Both the position numbers and the translations under genes were made by a program. A DNA stretch of 60,000 bases from Phoronis australis (lineage: Eukaryota > Phoronida > Phoronidae), in the NCBI GenBank assembly GCA_002633005.1, contig NMRA01000051.1:625273-685272 (forward strand). Direction: 5' to 3'. The notes beneath the pieces are model-generated. The model saw only the letters and a list, made by a program, of their open reading frames with translations. It was not told the DNA's origin and did not search any database. Positions within the stretch are counted from its first letter, which is position 1. Each line of letters opens with the position of its first letter. This document shows, one piece after another, positions 28,601 through 41,200 of the stretch.

Positions 28601-29394
28601 TAAGAAAATTAAAAATTGATGACTTTCCTCACAGGTATCACCCAGGGGATACTCTCGCAACAAAATGCAATAAGACAGCTATTTTATGAGCATAATTAGA
28701 TTTTTAAAAAGGAGGCTTTTACTGATCTTCATTTGCTCGCCACCCCCTCACAAAAATAGTCCCTCACTCGTGAACTGAAGTTTCACAGCTTCAAGAACAT
28801 CCTGGATCAGATGAGCTGCACAATTATACCCCAACAGTAGCACATGCCCAGAGGTGCAAAAATAGCACCCAGTCCGATTAATCATCAAAAAGTTGCCAAG
28901 GCAACTGAGACAAGAACACCAGTGATTTTTTATGTAAAAATAGATACTAGTGAGTCAATAGATTTGAAATTGCAGTTAATATTGTCCCTTTGACTTGGTG
29001 ATCGAAAGATGGAAAAAAGTCATCAATCACCATTAATTTCAGCAAACATTGTTTTTGATAAAGTTTAAAATATTGTTAAACGAAATACAACATTTCCACG
29101 AGCATAATGACATTTGCAAACGAATTTAAACCAAAACCTTGTTTCCCCGTGGAACAATGAAAAATAAGTGCCAACTGCTAAATATCACGTTTAAAAAGGA
29201 GTAAAATGTGACAAAATCAACGATCGTAGAGAGGGTATCAGGTTCCAGCGACATAATGGTGTGCCCCTCCCGGTCAACAGCCGTTCCCGTGTCCTCATGG
29301 GGCACCTCCTTTTGCTGACGCCCAGGGGTAGTTGCCATTCGATTCTTACCGCAAACGCGATTCATCTTCTCAATAACTTATTACACTCACGAAG
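25611..29394. other. Gene-free spacer
   Basis: No credible exon. Short ORFs (for example 27682-27909 plus, 28317-28541 minus, 29126-29365 minus) lack recognisable motifs or convincing splice partners. Confidence 0.5.
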
Positions 29395-29399
29395 TGGTG

Positions 29400-29983
29400 C
29401 AGTGGCGGATCTAGGATATCACAAGGGGGACCCCAACATTTTGTCTGTAAACATTTGCTCAAAGCACGATTGTACATGCGCATAGCACCGAATGAGGGGA
29501 GGTCGCCCAGGAAATTTTTCTGTTTTTTCCTCTAAAAATCAAGCATTTTCCTTGATTACCGAAGTATTATCCAAGAAAAAACGGCAAAAAATCCCCGAGA
29601 AAGTGTCAAACAGGAAAAACTACAAGTGCCACAGACTCGAACTCACGACCTGGCGGATAGAGCGCGCGTGCTTTACCACTGCACCACCACAATTTAACTA
29701 TTTGATACTAAGAGACCTACTTGTTTATTGTCCACAGCGTTTGCGCGAGAAACTTTCTTTTTGTAATGCTTATTAAATGTTTTATATTTTGTGCAATCAG
29801 TTCGTAACAAATTTATTGTATTTAAAATAGTCTTCAATTGCCCAAAAGACAAAATCCGTTTTTTATGTTGGTAATAATGACACGATTGCTTTTGAAATCG
29901 TCTTAAGTTAGGGTTTGACAAAGAGAGAATTATGAGTTTCTGAGTGATTCACTAAGGCTTCGATCAAAATTGACATCTTACCA
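29400..29983 (+). mobile_element. CAGTGGCGGAT repeat, first (partial) unit
   Basis: Starts CAGTGGCGGATCTAGGATAT and is ~90% like the first part of 29984-30946, stopping in CATCTTACCA where the next unit begins. Left of it is TGGTG (29395-29399), which recurs after the second unit. Contains a tRNA-like module on the minus strand (29625-29690) with GCAGTGGTAAAGC and GAGTTCGAGTC. Confidence 0.85.
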
Positions 29984-30946
29984 CAGTGGCGGATCTAGGA
30001 TATCACAAGGGAGGGACCAACATTTTGTCTGTAAACATTTGCGCAAAGCACGATTGTAGATGCGCATAGCACAGCCCAAGAAAATGTTTCTGTTTTTCCT
30101 GTAAAAATCAAGCATTTTCCTTGATTACTGAAGTATTATTCAAGAAAAAAGGCAAAGGAAAAAAAACAGGGAGAACGTGTCAAACTTGAAATACTGCATT
30201 TACCACAGACTCGAACTCACGACCTGGCGTATACAGCGCGCGTGCTTTACCACTGCATCACCACAATTTCACTCGTATTTAGTTACTAAGAGACCTACTT
30301 GTTTATGGTCCACAGCGTTTGCGCGCGAAACCTACTTCTTTTTGTAATGCTTATTACACTTTCTATATTTTATGCAATCAGTTCGTAACATATTTGTTGT
30401 TTTTAAAATAGTCTTCAATTGTCCAAAAGACCAAATCCGTTTTTTGTGTTGGCATTAATCATGACGCGATTGCAATGGAAATCATCTTAAGTTAATGTTT
30501 GACAAAGAAAGAATTATGAGTTTCTGAGTGATTCACTAAGGCTTCGATTAAAAATCACATCTTACCAGCAGCTTCTGTTTTTTCATCGTCAATCAGATTC
30601 CATTTTTTTAAAAAAAATGAAGTAATTTTCTTCATTGTACAGTGAAGCAGACGACGGAAACGGAGTCGTAGTGCGCAGCGCCACTGCCGGTCGCGTGGGA
30701 TATCGCTGGAGAGCCTATACTCAGCCATAGTTCCGTTACGATTGCGCCGTGTTCCGAATTTGACACTTGAAATTGGATCTAAGCCCCCCCAAACACACTA
30801 AAACTTCACACACTTAATTCTTGTTTCAGCCGTATCATTTTAATTACCAGGGTTAATTAATAAACTCAACATTTCCCTACGCTCTTGCTGTTTTATTTTT
30901 TTGAGGCAGTCAAGGGGGGTCCCTGTCCCCCCTAAATCCGCCTATG
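29984..30946 (+). mobile_element. CAGTGGCGGAT repeat, full 963-bp unit
   Basis: Starts CAGTGGCGGATCTAGG and ends CCTAAATCCGCCTATG, imperfect inverted ends. An internal tRNA-like stretch lies at 30200-30270 (minus strand). No transposase. Right flank TGGTG (30947-30951) matches the left flank of the preceding unit, so both units appear to be one insertion. An inverted full-length relative lies at 52263-53227. Confidence 0.85.
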
Positions 30947-30951
30947 TGGTG

Positions 30952-33900
30952 TGAGCCGGTTAGACGGGGATAAAACTGACTTGATTTGAGCTGTCTCAAA
31001 CATGCAATATGAACTCAAGGTTTAAATTTATTATTTTCATGTTACATGAAACTCTCTTAATTCATTACAAATTTTACCAATGTTCAGCGCAATATTTGTC
31101 TTGTCAAATAATTGTTTGAGACTTGGCACTGACAGTTTTTTTTCAAGGAGTAAAAGGTGCGAACAACGCCAGGAAAAACGATTTTGTGATCTATTTCAAA
31201 ATCAAAATACGCCACACGTCATAGATAGTCAGTTTGCTAATGTAAATGTCGCAAGTGTGAAAAGTTATTGAGAGATTGGGACGCGTTTGGATTTATTAGC
31301 CGGTTAAATAAATGTTAAAAATGTTGCCGTGAAGGATAGCAACAAAGCCACCGCAGAGAATACTTTACGCGTTCTGATTGGACAATGCGCTTTGTTGCGG
31401 AAAGGTCCATCTTCTGCAGAAGAGAATGACGTGTTATCTACCTTTGATTTCTACAGACATTGTTTTGCGTTGTTGTATTTGTTGCTTCTTTCAAACGTGC
31501 CATGTATTGCTACAGCTTTGGACAAATTTAATTTTTACCATAAACATTTTATAGCCTCGGTTCATTGAACAATAATTTCCCACATGACCAGAAATGTGTT
31601 ACGACACGACTGGTTAATAATACCGAGTACGTAATTTTTTTGATATTACATTGGAGAATCACATTTTATCTTCTGCAAAACACTAAAACAACCTAACGCG
31701 CGCAAACCAAACAATGCCGGAATTCCGAAAAGGTGACAAGGTTATGATTGACAAATCGGGTGTCGCAACTGTACGTACTACCAGTCGGAAGGACATGCAA
31801 ACAACTTCTTAAACGGACCCATCTTCGGCTGCGAATACCATATCCCCGTTCATTCGAACGGAGACTAGTCCCAATTCGAGAAACGCGGCGAGACTGTCTA
31901 GTTGTGCTGTCTCAAGGTCAATTCAGTGCTAACCCGCGGGGAAGCCTTGCTGACTGTTATTTATAATCATTTTACACGTGTATGTTGTCATTTAAGTATC
32001 GCAAAGACTTTCATATTTTAACTTTGGGCTCATTTATATCTCGTTGCCAATCAAGTTTTAATTTATAGAGATATTTTCTGTTACATAAAGTCGGTTCATC
32101 AGTACTCACTTACAAGACAAAACTGATGCACTGGATAGTAAAAGTTGCAAGTTTATACCATATTTTACACTTTTATGGATTTGAACCTTAAAATTGTGAA
32201 CATTTACACTGCGATCTATTTCTCAATAAATGAGGATCTCGCAAAATGTAACAGATTTGATAAGCATAACTTATTTGGCTTCCCTATGTGCGCCCATAAA
32301 ACTCTTTCCCTGGATTGCCAACTCCCGCACGTGACTTAGGTATGCTATAATAGAGCTTGCGACCGAGAGACTAGACGCGAGAGTTTGCACTGAGAATTTC
32401 CGGTTGCCTGCTCGACTGAGTTTTGATCGAGAGTTGAAATTATCAAGTCACAAACCTAATTTCATCGCTTCATTTTCATTTTGCTATTATTATTCATCAA
32501 GCTAGACTTTTGAGGTACTGTTTTATGAAATCAGCGATCGATTTCTCGGCAAAAATAGCCAACAATCTCGACATTTATAAACGATACCAAAGGTACAATT
32601 AATTATAATATATAAAGATGTCTAATTTTGTATGAATGCCTAACTAAATTATCCATACCATGTGAGAGGGATCCATTTTTAAAGCCTTTGTTTTTATAGG
32701 GTAGAAATCTCTTGAATCGTTTCAACTATTTCCTAATGGCTTAAATATAGGCATTCATATAACTTTTCTAGTTCATTTCCTTTTTATGTTACTCTGTTAT
32801 ATTTCGCATTTTGGTCACACTCTTTGTTTTTAGAATTAAAAATATTTTTAAACCAGTTAGGTATGAGGAACGATAATTATCTATGAATTAAGTTATTTAC
32901 CTTTTGCTTTTGGTATAACCATCAAAAACTCACAAAGGATGACAATTTAGTTGAAAAACGGCGGTGTTGCGAAAAGTTTTAATGACAGTAAATTCGTTAG
33001 CAAGTGTACACACCGGAACAAACGAATGCAAACTCAAGCATGTGTGGCGCAAAATCAGCAGTCGCGGGATCAAAGTTGGCATTACAGGGCCAGAGTTTCA
33101 TTAGTGGTACGACGTGGCGCATATCAGCCAGCGCCCCATCTAGTGGTTGGCGTTGGTTTTAGACAAGCTGATCGAAAGATGTCGCTGCTTTTTCATCGCT
33201 CAACCACCGAACTGGTGGCTGTTTGACCTCAACCGACTGGCGTAGGTTAACCAAAGCCCTTATTTACGCAGATGTCACAGACACCTGAAAAAAGCATAAC
33301 TGACAAGAAGTACACTCTGTAGAGTTTCTCAAAGATGGAGAAATTAAACAAAGCCATCACTTTTTAACTTGCTACACCCACTGTGAAAAAAGCGAGATGC
33401 CAAAAAATGACCAAAGAAGTGTGATTTTGGTCATTTTTTAACTTAAAATCGCAAATTCACGACTCCCCCGGTGCAATAAAGGAGGCTATCATCCAAATGC
33501 TCCTTCACCCTGGATTAAATAATTCAGGTCATAACATGTCATTACCAACCAAATCTTTGACAATTTCCACTTGTCATAGTGTCTGAATGGTAGTGGGGAT
33601 TCGCACCAAGAACTCAAAACTCAACAAAAATGCCGACACTTCCTTATCATAGCAGACAACAGCATAGGCTACATTCATGGACTAAGTTTGCTCAAAACAA
33701 CTTCAAGGAACTACTGATTGCCATTGTAGCAACCACTTCGCATTAGTCTACAAAATTGCCGTTAAAACCGACCCATCCCATTTTCTTCATTTTTGGTGGA
33801 GCTAGCAAAATTGATCTATTCTGTCTTTAGACCTTAAACTATAGAAAGGGCGACAGATCTCCTTGCGAAATCCTATTAGACGGACGGACATTCTTTCATG

Positions 33901-34128
33901 GACTGTAGCGGTCGACATCTAGCGGGCGTGTACTCCGAAGAAAAAATATGGTTGATCACCTGTGGCTGGCGGCACATTCTATTATTTTCCTTTGCATTTT
34001 TTAACTCTACAAATCTCTAGTTATCATGACATTGCTTCAGTTTGTTAACACATGAACACGGCTGGACTATTTCGTTCGTTGTTGTGCTGTGTGTACTGTC
34101 CTGGGTCAATTGACTATTGCCAGCCTCC
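30952..34128. other. Gene-free spacer
   Basis: Only short unsupported ORFs; no repeat family could be defined by eye. Confidence 0.5.
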
Positions 34129-34270
34129 CGTTCAGTAACGCTAGGACCTCGCAAAAAAGCAAGACTTCGCGAGAATACGTGAGATTTCGCCGTGTATTTT
34201 GAATGAGAACACGTGACTTTGGATGGGTTTTAGCTAGGTCCTAGCGTAGGTCCTAGCGTCTACTGAACGC
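34129..34270 (+). mobile_element. MITE family GTTCAGTAACGC, copy 1
   Basis: Terminal inverted repeats GTTCAGTAACGCTAGGACC and GGTCCTAGCGT-TACTGAAC flank about 100 bp including AGCAAGACTTCGCGAGA and CACGTGACTT. Two more copies lie at 43625-43775 and 54294-54408. Confidence 0.9.
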
Positions 34271-34432
34271 ACGCCAGGATTATGACTGACGGCTTAACTA
34301 AGCAATCAGAACGCAGCATTCTTGACACACCTTCGTCTGCGTTTCCTAGCCGCCATTTTACCCGACAAACAATGTCGTTGTCGGTAGCTTGAAGCTTACT
34401 TTAGTCTATAGCTCAAAAACTGTGCGATAAGA

Positions 34433-34589
34433 ATGGTGAAACGGTGTTGCTATGGCGTGTGTAGTTCTGACAGCCGTTATCACAGGTCGAGAAGAATATC
34501 CCGTCGTTTTTTGGGCATTTCCTAAGTCGAAAAAGACTGGTGACTGTGTAAATAGTTCAAACTGCGTGGACGGCCACAAGAGCAGCTAA
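34433..34589 (+). pseudogene. THAP zinc-finger domain remnant
   Basis: ATG at 34433 opens MVKRCCYGVCSSDSRYHRS, the start of a THAP domain (C-x2-4-C). A different frame further on gives FWAFPKSKKTGDCVN, matching the F-FPK segment of the same domain, so a frameshift separates them. The C-x2-H half is absent. THAP domains occur in host genes and in P- or Kolobok-like transposases; the broken frame favours a dead element or pseudogene. Confidence 0.6.
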
Positions 34590-35423
34590 ACTTAACAATG
34601 TTGCTGGTTTACTCGAAGGTTAAACATAAAATTAATACATTTGTTCCAAGATACGTACTTTTTTGTTTGTAGGACTATCTGATTTTGACTCCGGAGTTTC
34701 ACTCACGTGGGGGCCTTTATCTCGGCATCTGCTGGATCCCAGCACTAGTCTAGCGATAGTTCCCGGAAAATTGTTTTTAAGGACATTTTTATTATTTTTC
34801 ATAGCACAGGTACATTTTTTTTTGTTATTCATATACCCGTAGGCTGGCTTTCAACTGAATTCACCAAAATTGATAGATGCGATCGTCACATGCTGGGAGG
34901 GCACTAGATTACTGAACTCAAAGCCTCGTTCGAGCTGTTGTCACGAAAAAATAAACAGTTGAATTACTTTTGATGAGAACCTCCAGTATACACTACGTTT
35001 GTAGAGTTATGGAGAGCTCATATTGCAGGTGTTCAAACACCACACTTGGATTTATGAAGCTTTAAAAACAATTTTAGTTTTTTGTTAATGTGATGGCCAC
35101 TGACTTTTTGCCACTACACCAGACTTGTCATTTTTGTAACCTTACCACAGTTTAGTGATCATGCTACGTTTAAAATTAAATGCAAACTACCTTTATGCAA
35201 TCAAACTACAAAAAGTATGAAGTTCAGAAGAAGATTTGTCTTTATGGTGCACTGAATTACGACCAATTCCATGCGTTAATTTGACTTTTGGACACAGTCC
35301 TAGATCTACGGGAGCTAACTGCTTGCCTAGGATAAGATGAGTTTGTGCCTGAGGTACGAACTTGATTTTCTTAAACAAAACATTTCGCTCGAAGATTAGA
35401 AAAGTGTAAACAGTGCTATCGAC

Positions 35424-35660
35424 TCCATGCGCGCACCCAGCTTTCATTATGGGGGGCTCGAATCCCTGGCGGTGTGGACCTTTTACTAACAAAATAGTCC
35501 GTCGACTAAAAAAAAAAACTGTACCACGATCGGAGCTGTACGTGCTGTGAATTGTGCATTTGCAATTTTAGTGGACTTATATCTCGTTTTCTCGGACTTT
35601 TTGTTTCTCTGAGGCGGACCTTTTTGCCCACTTCGCCAAATGGGTTGGGGGGTCGACAAT
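35424..35660 (+). mobile_element. GCACGCACCCAGC repeat, copy 1 (partial)
   Basis: Begins GCGCGCACCCAGCTTTCATT then GGGGGGCTCGAAT and GCGGTGTGGACCTTTTACT. CTCGTTTTCTCGGACTTTTTG is shared with 36172-36412. The right terminus found in the other copy is not recognisable here. Confidence 0.7.
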
Positions 35661-36171
35661 CAGCTGTGACCTACTGTCCTTTTCATTTGGCGGAATTTAG
35701 CAGCCGGCAGAATAAAAATGTCGGCGAATCTTCACTGATTTTGTTCGAAATATCCTGTAATCTAGGGCATCGTACAGATAATTCGACTTTAAGGAACATA
35801 CCCAGCTTTACATTAACATATCACATCATTGGCCGTGTCAGTTTTCAAGTCGGATGGTGAACCCCATGTGGGGTTCTTCGGATTTTCGCTGGCTCCGAAA
35901 TACTTTTCCTCGAACACTTATTTTTTCATCGTCGCAAATCGTTACAAATTCCCAAGTCATGAACGTACGATTCTCAGCTGAAAAATACCGCCTGTTGTCT
36001 TTGTCGAAGCGTTTTCGGAAAGTGCAAAAACGCTCATCAACTCCACCACTGAGGAACGTCGTTTAGCCACTGTGTATTTGCCTCTGACATCTTGTTTGTT
36101 TGTCGGGCATCACGTGACTTTTCGCAAGGAGGCAGGGCTTGCGATGAGTGAATTATAATGTGTCATCTATG

Positions 36172-36412
36172 CATGCACGCACCCAGCCTAAAATATGGGG
36201 GGGGGCTCGAATTTTTGGGGTGCGGACCTTTTACTGAACGGGACCATTAGGTTCGGGATTACGGATTGTGCATCCGCGCCGAATTCCTGTAGGCTTTGTG
36301 GACTTTTGTCTCGTTTACTCGGACTTTTTGTTTAGCTGAGGCGCACCTTTTTGCCCAATGATTTCGCCACTTTGGGGGACTCCTTCGAGCCCCTTCCCTG
36401 GTTGCGCCCATG
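36172..36412 (+). mobile_element. GCACGCACCCAGC repeat, copy 2 with inverted ends
   Basis: Left end CATGCACGCACCCAGC...GGGGCTCGAA mirrors the right end TTCGAGCCCC...GGTTGCGCCCATG. About 240 bp, non-coding. Shares the interior with 35424-35660. Confidence 0.8.
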
Positions 36413-36517
36413 TTATGCTTTCTGTGTATCAATGCTTATTTTGCCCATGGACCTAACATGCTGGGCCTCTGGATATTATTTTTCTTGATCCTTGGTTCTG
36501 TGGAGGGAATACCTTAC

Positions 36518-36722
36518 CGGAATATGTTTCACGCCTCACGTTGTGATAGCAACAGAATTTTGTGCTCTGTGAATTATGTCCATTGAAATGACCTCTGACC
36601 TGGATCTGGCGCTTATTGTAATCCGCGGCTTCTTCATTCTTCGTGTCGTTATTATGCCCGGACATAACTGCTTTATATACTTCCGTTGTACCAGCATCTG
36701 CGATCATTTGTGATTGGACCAT
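36518..36722 (-). CDS. Doubtful first exon of an unknown gene
   Basis: The minus-strand frame reads MVQSQMIADAGTTEVYKAVM onward to CCYHNVRRETYS and reaches a consensus-like donor (GTAAGG) at 36513-36517. A TATATAAA-like box lies at 36751-36759, about 30 bases upstream. No downstream exon of matching character was found between here and 30952, and the protein is not recognised. It may be chance. Confidence 0.2.
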
Positions 36723-36759
36723 TAGGTATTGCTGTAGGTTTGATCATGTACTTTATATA

Positions 36760-38141
36760 GACTCGACCAAACATCAAATACCATAAAATCCGACGTTCAA
36801 CATTAATGCCGAACGTTTCCGTCAACTCAGCATTCTGGTTGAACATTGTGCTATTCAATGGTGAAAATGCCAATGCAATTTTTTAGTTTCTGTTTTAACA
36901 GATTTAAAAATCCTCGTGGTTAAATGCGGCGACACATGATGAACCGTTGTCCAGCACTGGTTATTTTGTCTGATGTACGCGTGTACTCGGTTTAAGCTCA
37001 CTTATAGGGATACAATCGGTATAACTGAAACTGGGTTATGTTATTGATCTTGGTGGTTTGCTATGGATGAAAGTTTCTTTGCCACCTAATTTTCAGAAAA
37101 AATCTTGGTCATTACCTTATTAATGGCAAAGTGGTATGGAAGCAAATGTAATATTCTAGGGAATTTCTGCTCTCAGAAAATATATATTTTTGTTTAGTTA
37201 GATTGTATAGTTTGATTATATCTTGCCAAATGTGCGTACTTGTCGATAAGGTCCTACGTAACCCAAAAGTTGAGAAACACGTTTTATATGGCAAGCTGTT
37301 TTTTGAAAATACACCTGTTGAACTCATCCTGCATTGGCCAATGGGTAACCAGATGTGAGACTGGTTTATAGAGACTGGATGCAGGACATTGCTCGACCCA
37401 ATTTTAGGTTTCTTCCATCACTTGATTATATCACTCTTCCTCAAAAACATCCTCAAGATTTTATATTGGTTAAGACAATATAAAAACGTGAATATACAAC
37501 GGAAAGGCTAAATATAAAATGCCAAGACGAAAATTATACATGTACAAGCATTTATTGTCAGTTTGAAAACAACATAATTTTCATTGTAGAATGGACTAAG
37601 ACACAATTTCGGTTACAGTACGCGGATATCCGAAGCGTGCGTTTATCCCGCAACAACAATTTTGCTCAAGTGTTTCGCACATGGACTCATGGGACTAAGT
37701 TTCTCGTATAAGAAAAGGCAGTTATCACTTGAATATGTGCATGTTTTAAAATATGTTTTGCAAGTCTTTTACGCGCCATTCTTAGTATTTTTCAATAATT
37801 TCAATTAAATAGTTAATTTTAAACGGAAAACAGTTCAGCGTCTATCGTTTGCTGTAAAAAAAGTCAAGCATAACTCAAATGTTATTTTAACATTTTGCTC
37901 TTTAGTTTGACTTAGCTGGTTCGCATATACTTGTAGGCAGATGCGCCTAATTCCGGCTATTGGTGCAGCTTCACAAATATATATGGGTGTGGATATGAAT
38001 ACGCAGTAATCAAACCAAATGGCGGAGCACCGAAAGTGTGCATTTGCCCACAACTGATAATAGCACAAAAATACATTAGCTTCATCTTCGTATTGCTGTA
38101 AAATACAAAATGCTGCAATATGAGGGGATAGATGGCGCTGT
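36760..38141. other. Spacer downstream of the globin gene
   Basis: Contains the presumed globin 3' untranslated region; a candidate AATAAA at 37551-37556 (minus) is the only signal seen. Confidence 0.5.
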
Positions 38142-38261
38142 TTACGAGAACATGTTGTCAGTCATCACGCCCCATACGATCTTCCACGTGTCTTCAGCAT
38201 CGACACTGAAATCGGCACCCAGAGCATTTTTTAGCATGCAAATGAGACCACCTCCGACTAC
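38142..38261 (-). CDS. Globin exon 4 (helices G-H and stop)
   Basis: Encodes VVGGGLICMLKNALGADFSV then DAEDTWKIVWGVMTDNMFS and TAA. LG-DF----xxxW--V is the usual globin helix H pattern. A possible AATAAA lies about 590 bases past the stop (37551-37556). Confidence 0.93.
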   Translation of the reverse strand, partial: VVGGGLICMLKNALGADFSVDAEDTWKIVWGVMTDNMFS

Positions 38262-41200
38262 CTGAAAATGAATTAAAAATTAATGAAAATCGTCTGACTA
38301 AGAGTGAGGTACCTACGCTAGCCGCCGCTTTAAGTTCAAGTTAGTGAGTCTGCTACTTAGAGTTGAGGCTACACTATATATGCTCGCTGGGCCCCTACGT
38401 GCCTAGCCAGCACGCAGGTATCACGCAGTGGCACGCACTTTAGCATTGGTTGATGTAACCTCAGCAGTCATTGGTTGGCTTTACAACACCATGAAAAAAT
38501 GGCGGACAAGCGTGAATAATTTTTAGCCTTGTCAAGTTAGTGGCGTCGCAGCAACTATTTCGTTTCTGCAGCGACGGCCGCGTGCTGGAAGCACATACAT
38601 GTACAATAAACACATGTCTAAGTGGCCGATTTAACCGGTGTGTTATTCATACTTTATGAATACAGGACAGTATCGTAAACAAAAGTCATCGACAGTAGGA
38701 AGATGCATTTCGAAAGGGCGCAACCACAATTTCTAGGATTAACATTTCCTGAACATAAGTTTTAAACACCAATTTGTCTGTACAACAGACCACATTTACA
38801 TTTCAGTCAATCAGTCATGCCAACACAGACTATAGAGTGTCTATGATGCCAGTTTGTTTGCGTAAAGCGCTACCTGTTGCGAATTCGACTAGCCAATCAG
38901 AAACGCCGGGGCAAAAAAAATTCGATACCCGCGTGCTGGCTACTGACCAGCTAGTAGAGGCACGCAGGGAACCAGCGGGCACTACATGTATATGTAGCTT
39001 TATAAGAAGCTGCCAAAATAGCGCACATCATGAGCAGACTTATGGAAGTGGGCTAGTATGACCGAAATGTATAAATAAATAAAACAGTTGTTGGAAGGCC
39101 GTGAAGTTACCGACGGTTAAGAAAAGTAAAATAGTATAAAGTAAAAAGACAAACATCGGTATTAAAATCTATTAAAATATTCGCAACGTTTCGAGCGGAA
39201 CGCTCTTTTAAAGGGCCTGACACAGACTGCCGAATAGATTTATAATCATATCAAGTGGCACAGATGACCATATGCTGACACGCAATAGGCAATAGGAACT
39301 ATACATGTATGGGTCACAACAACCAACAGTGGGACCATGCATTCAGCAGTCTGTGTCATGCCCTTGATAAAGAGCGTACCGCTCGAAACGTGGGGAAATA
39401 CCGAAATGAGTAAGTTTTAACCGACGTCTTAGAGAAATGTGTTGAGTACAGAACAAGCTTCGATCTCTGAACTCTTTACATTTTCGTGTCCGACACTGTA
39501 CTGGCTAAGTTCGAAATTAATTCTTTCGTAGCCACACAAGTCGCCATGCAGAGCCCGACTGGTTGTGACTGCGTTCGTATACTCAAGACATTCGCAAAGT
39601 ACATGCTATGCGGCTAGAAATGTTGGCTTTGTGGCGGGAACCGAAATAACGACGAGAATTAAGGTACAGTACCATGAATAAAAAGAAACTAAAGTACAAA
39701 CGGGATACATCTTCTTCTGAATTCCATATCCGGTGTGAGTTGACCCAGTTGACTTCAATGTGGCACACATTTTGCCCTCGTCATCGATTTCACTCACCAC
39801 CTGTGTAATGCGGGAGAAAATCTGAAAGAAAATCATTTTCAATGCACAATATATGTACGCATTTCACTCAGTGAATTCTCGTCCGTTTGCGAGCAGTTAC
39901 ATGTATCATACCAAGCTTTTGGATTTTTTAACACTGGCACGCATCTGAGAGGAAAAATCCAAACAAAGAATTTATTTAAAAATCATGTGTTTTAGGGCCA
40001 GAGTCTAATCTTCGTAATGGAGGTCTGACGGCGCATCGGCGCCTTTACCCAATTTTCTTTGCTCCCACGTCAGTCGCCGATAACATTCGCAAACCCTTTT
40101 CATGCCCCTCCCCCCGACCGTTATGAACAATTTTCACCACCCTTCAGTTTTGCTTTTCCCATCCGTTTAGACCGAGTGGTGCTATTACGGGAGCTGGTGC
40201 TACCCATTGACCCTAAACTATTTCTGTCGATGCTTTGCTTTACTTATGCGTCACCTCACATCCAAAGTAATGTATCGCCTCAGTGATCTCGCTATGCCAC
40301 CACGCCGATATTAGCCTTATGGATCCACGAAGCCCAGCTCCAACCACTCAACTATAAATATTATCGAGCCAGGTTTTGCGGACGTGATAAATATCAGGGT
40401 TTGATCTGCACCGGATAATCTGCAACCGAGATCGTTAGCACACTACCAAAGAGCATCGAGGTGGAGTATCAATAAGCGATTCCCTTCAACGGCGCCTCGA
40501 TGTTTCCGGGTACGTGAGCGGTGTCTGGCACTAAGTAGTTAATGGCACTGACACACCAGCCGACCCCTCCCTGACACCATGTATGTAACCTAATCAACTA
40601 TCAGGGATAGTAATAAGTTACAAATTGGATATTAAATTCCCGGGCAACGTTTACGTTTAGCGCATTATCAACTTCCGCTCTAGTACAATTCTGACAGTGA
40701 AGACGACGTTGTGAAATAAACGAAAAAACACCAAGGGGAAAAGTAGCTACGTGTAAAATAGAAAAGGTCCTTCGGCTTTTCTGTCCACCTTCGTTGAAAT
40801 TACTTGAAATTATCTTGATTTGAAAAATCAGTTTTTAAAGCTCACCACCCACCTATAAGTGCCTCTCTGAATTATGTTTTTTCCCTTTATTTACTTTCGA
40901 CACCTTTTACTGCCTTTCACCTGGAGTTGTTTGGTACGAATATGGCCAAATCGTCATCTAGTTCTACCAGCCCAGATGCCACCATTTGTCGAAGCTAGCG
41001 GCGTTGCAACGCCGTCATATCGGAAATGGGTCAGAATGTTGCATTGTGGTTATGACGGTATGATTCAGTAAACAAGTACGTAGGCAAGCGTACGGGCAAA
41101 CCGGCCACGGAGAGGTTATACGTGTTGTGTGCCTGGCTGCTATAATAACAGTTAGTGAGATAAAGAATTTAATTACTACCTGTTTCCCAAGGATCAAGAG

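Noticed and set aside
29126-29365. 79-residue minus-strand ORF with a hydrophobic C-terminus
   Set aside because: Composition is plausible, but there are no splice partners or homology I can name, and the CAGTGGCGGAT insertion lies just upstream.
31748-31966. Plus-strand ORF near RKGDKVMID-like reading, considered as gypsy polyprotein tail
   Set aside because: The motif is too short, frames are broken and no other retroelement domain is nearby.
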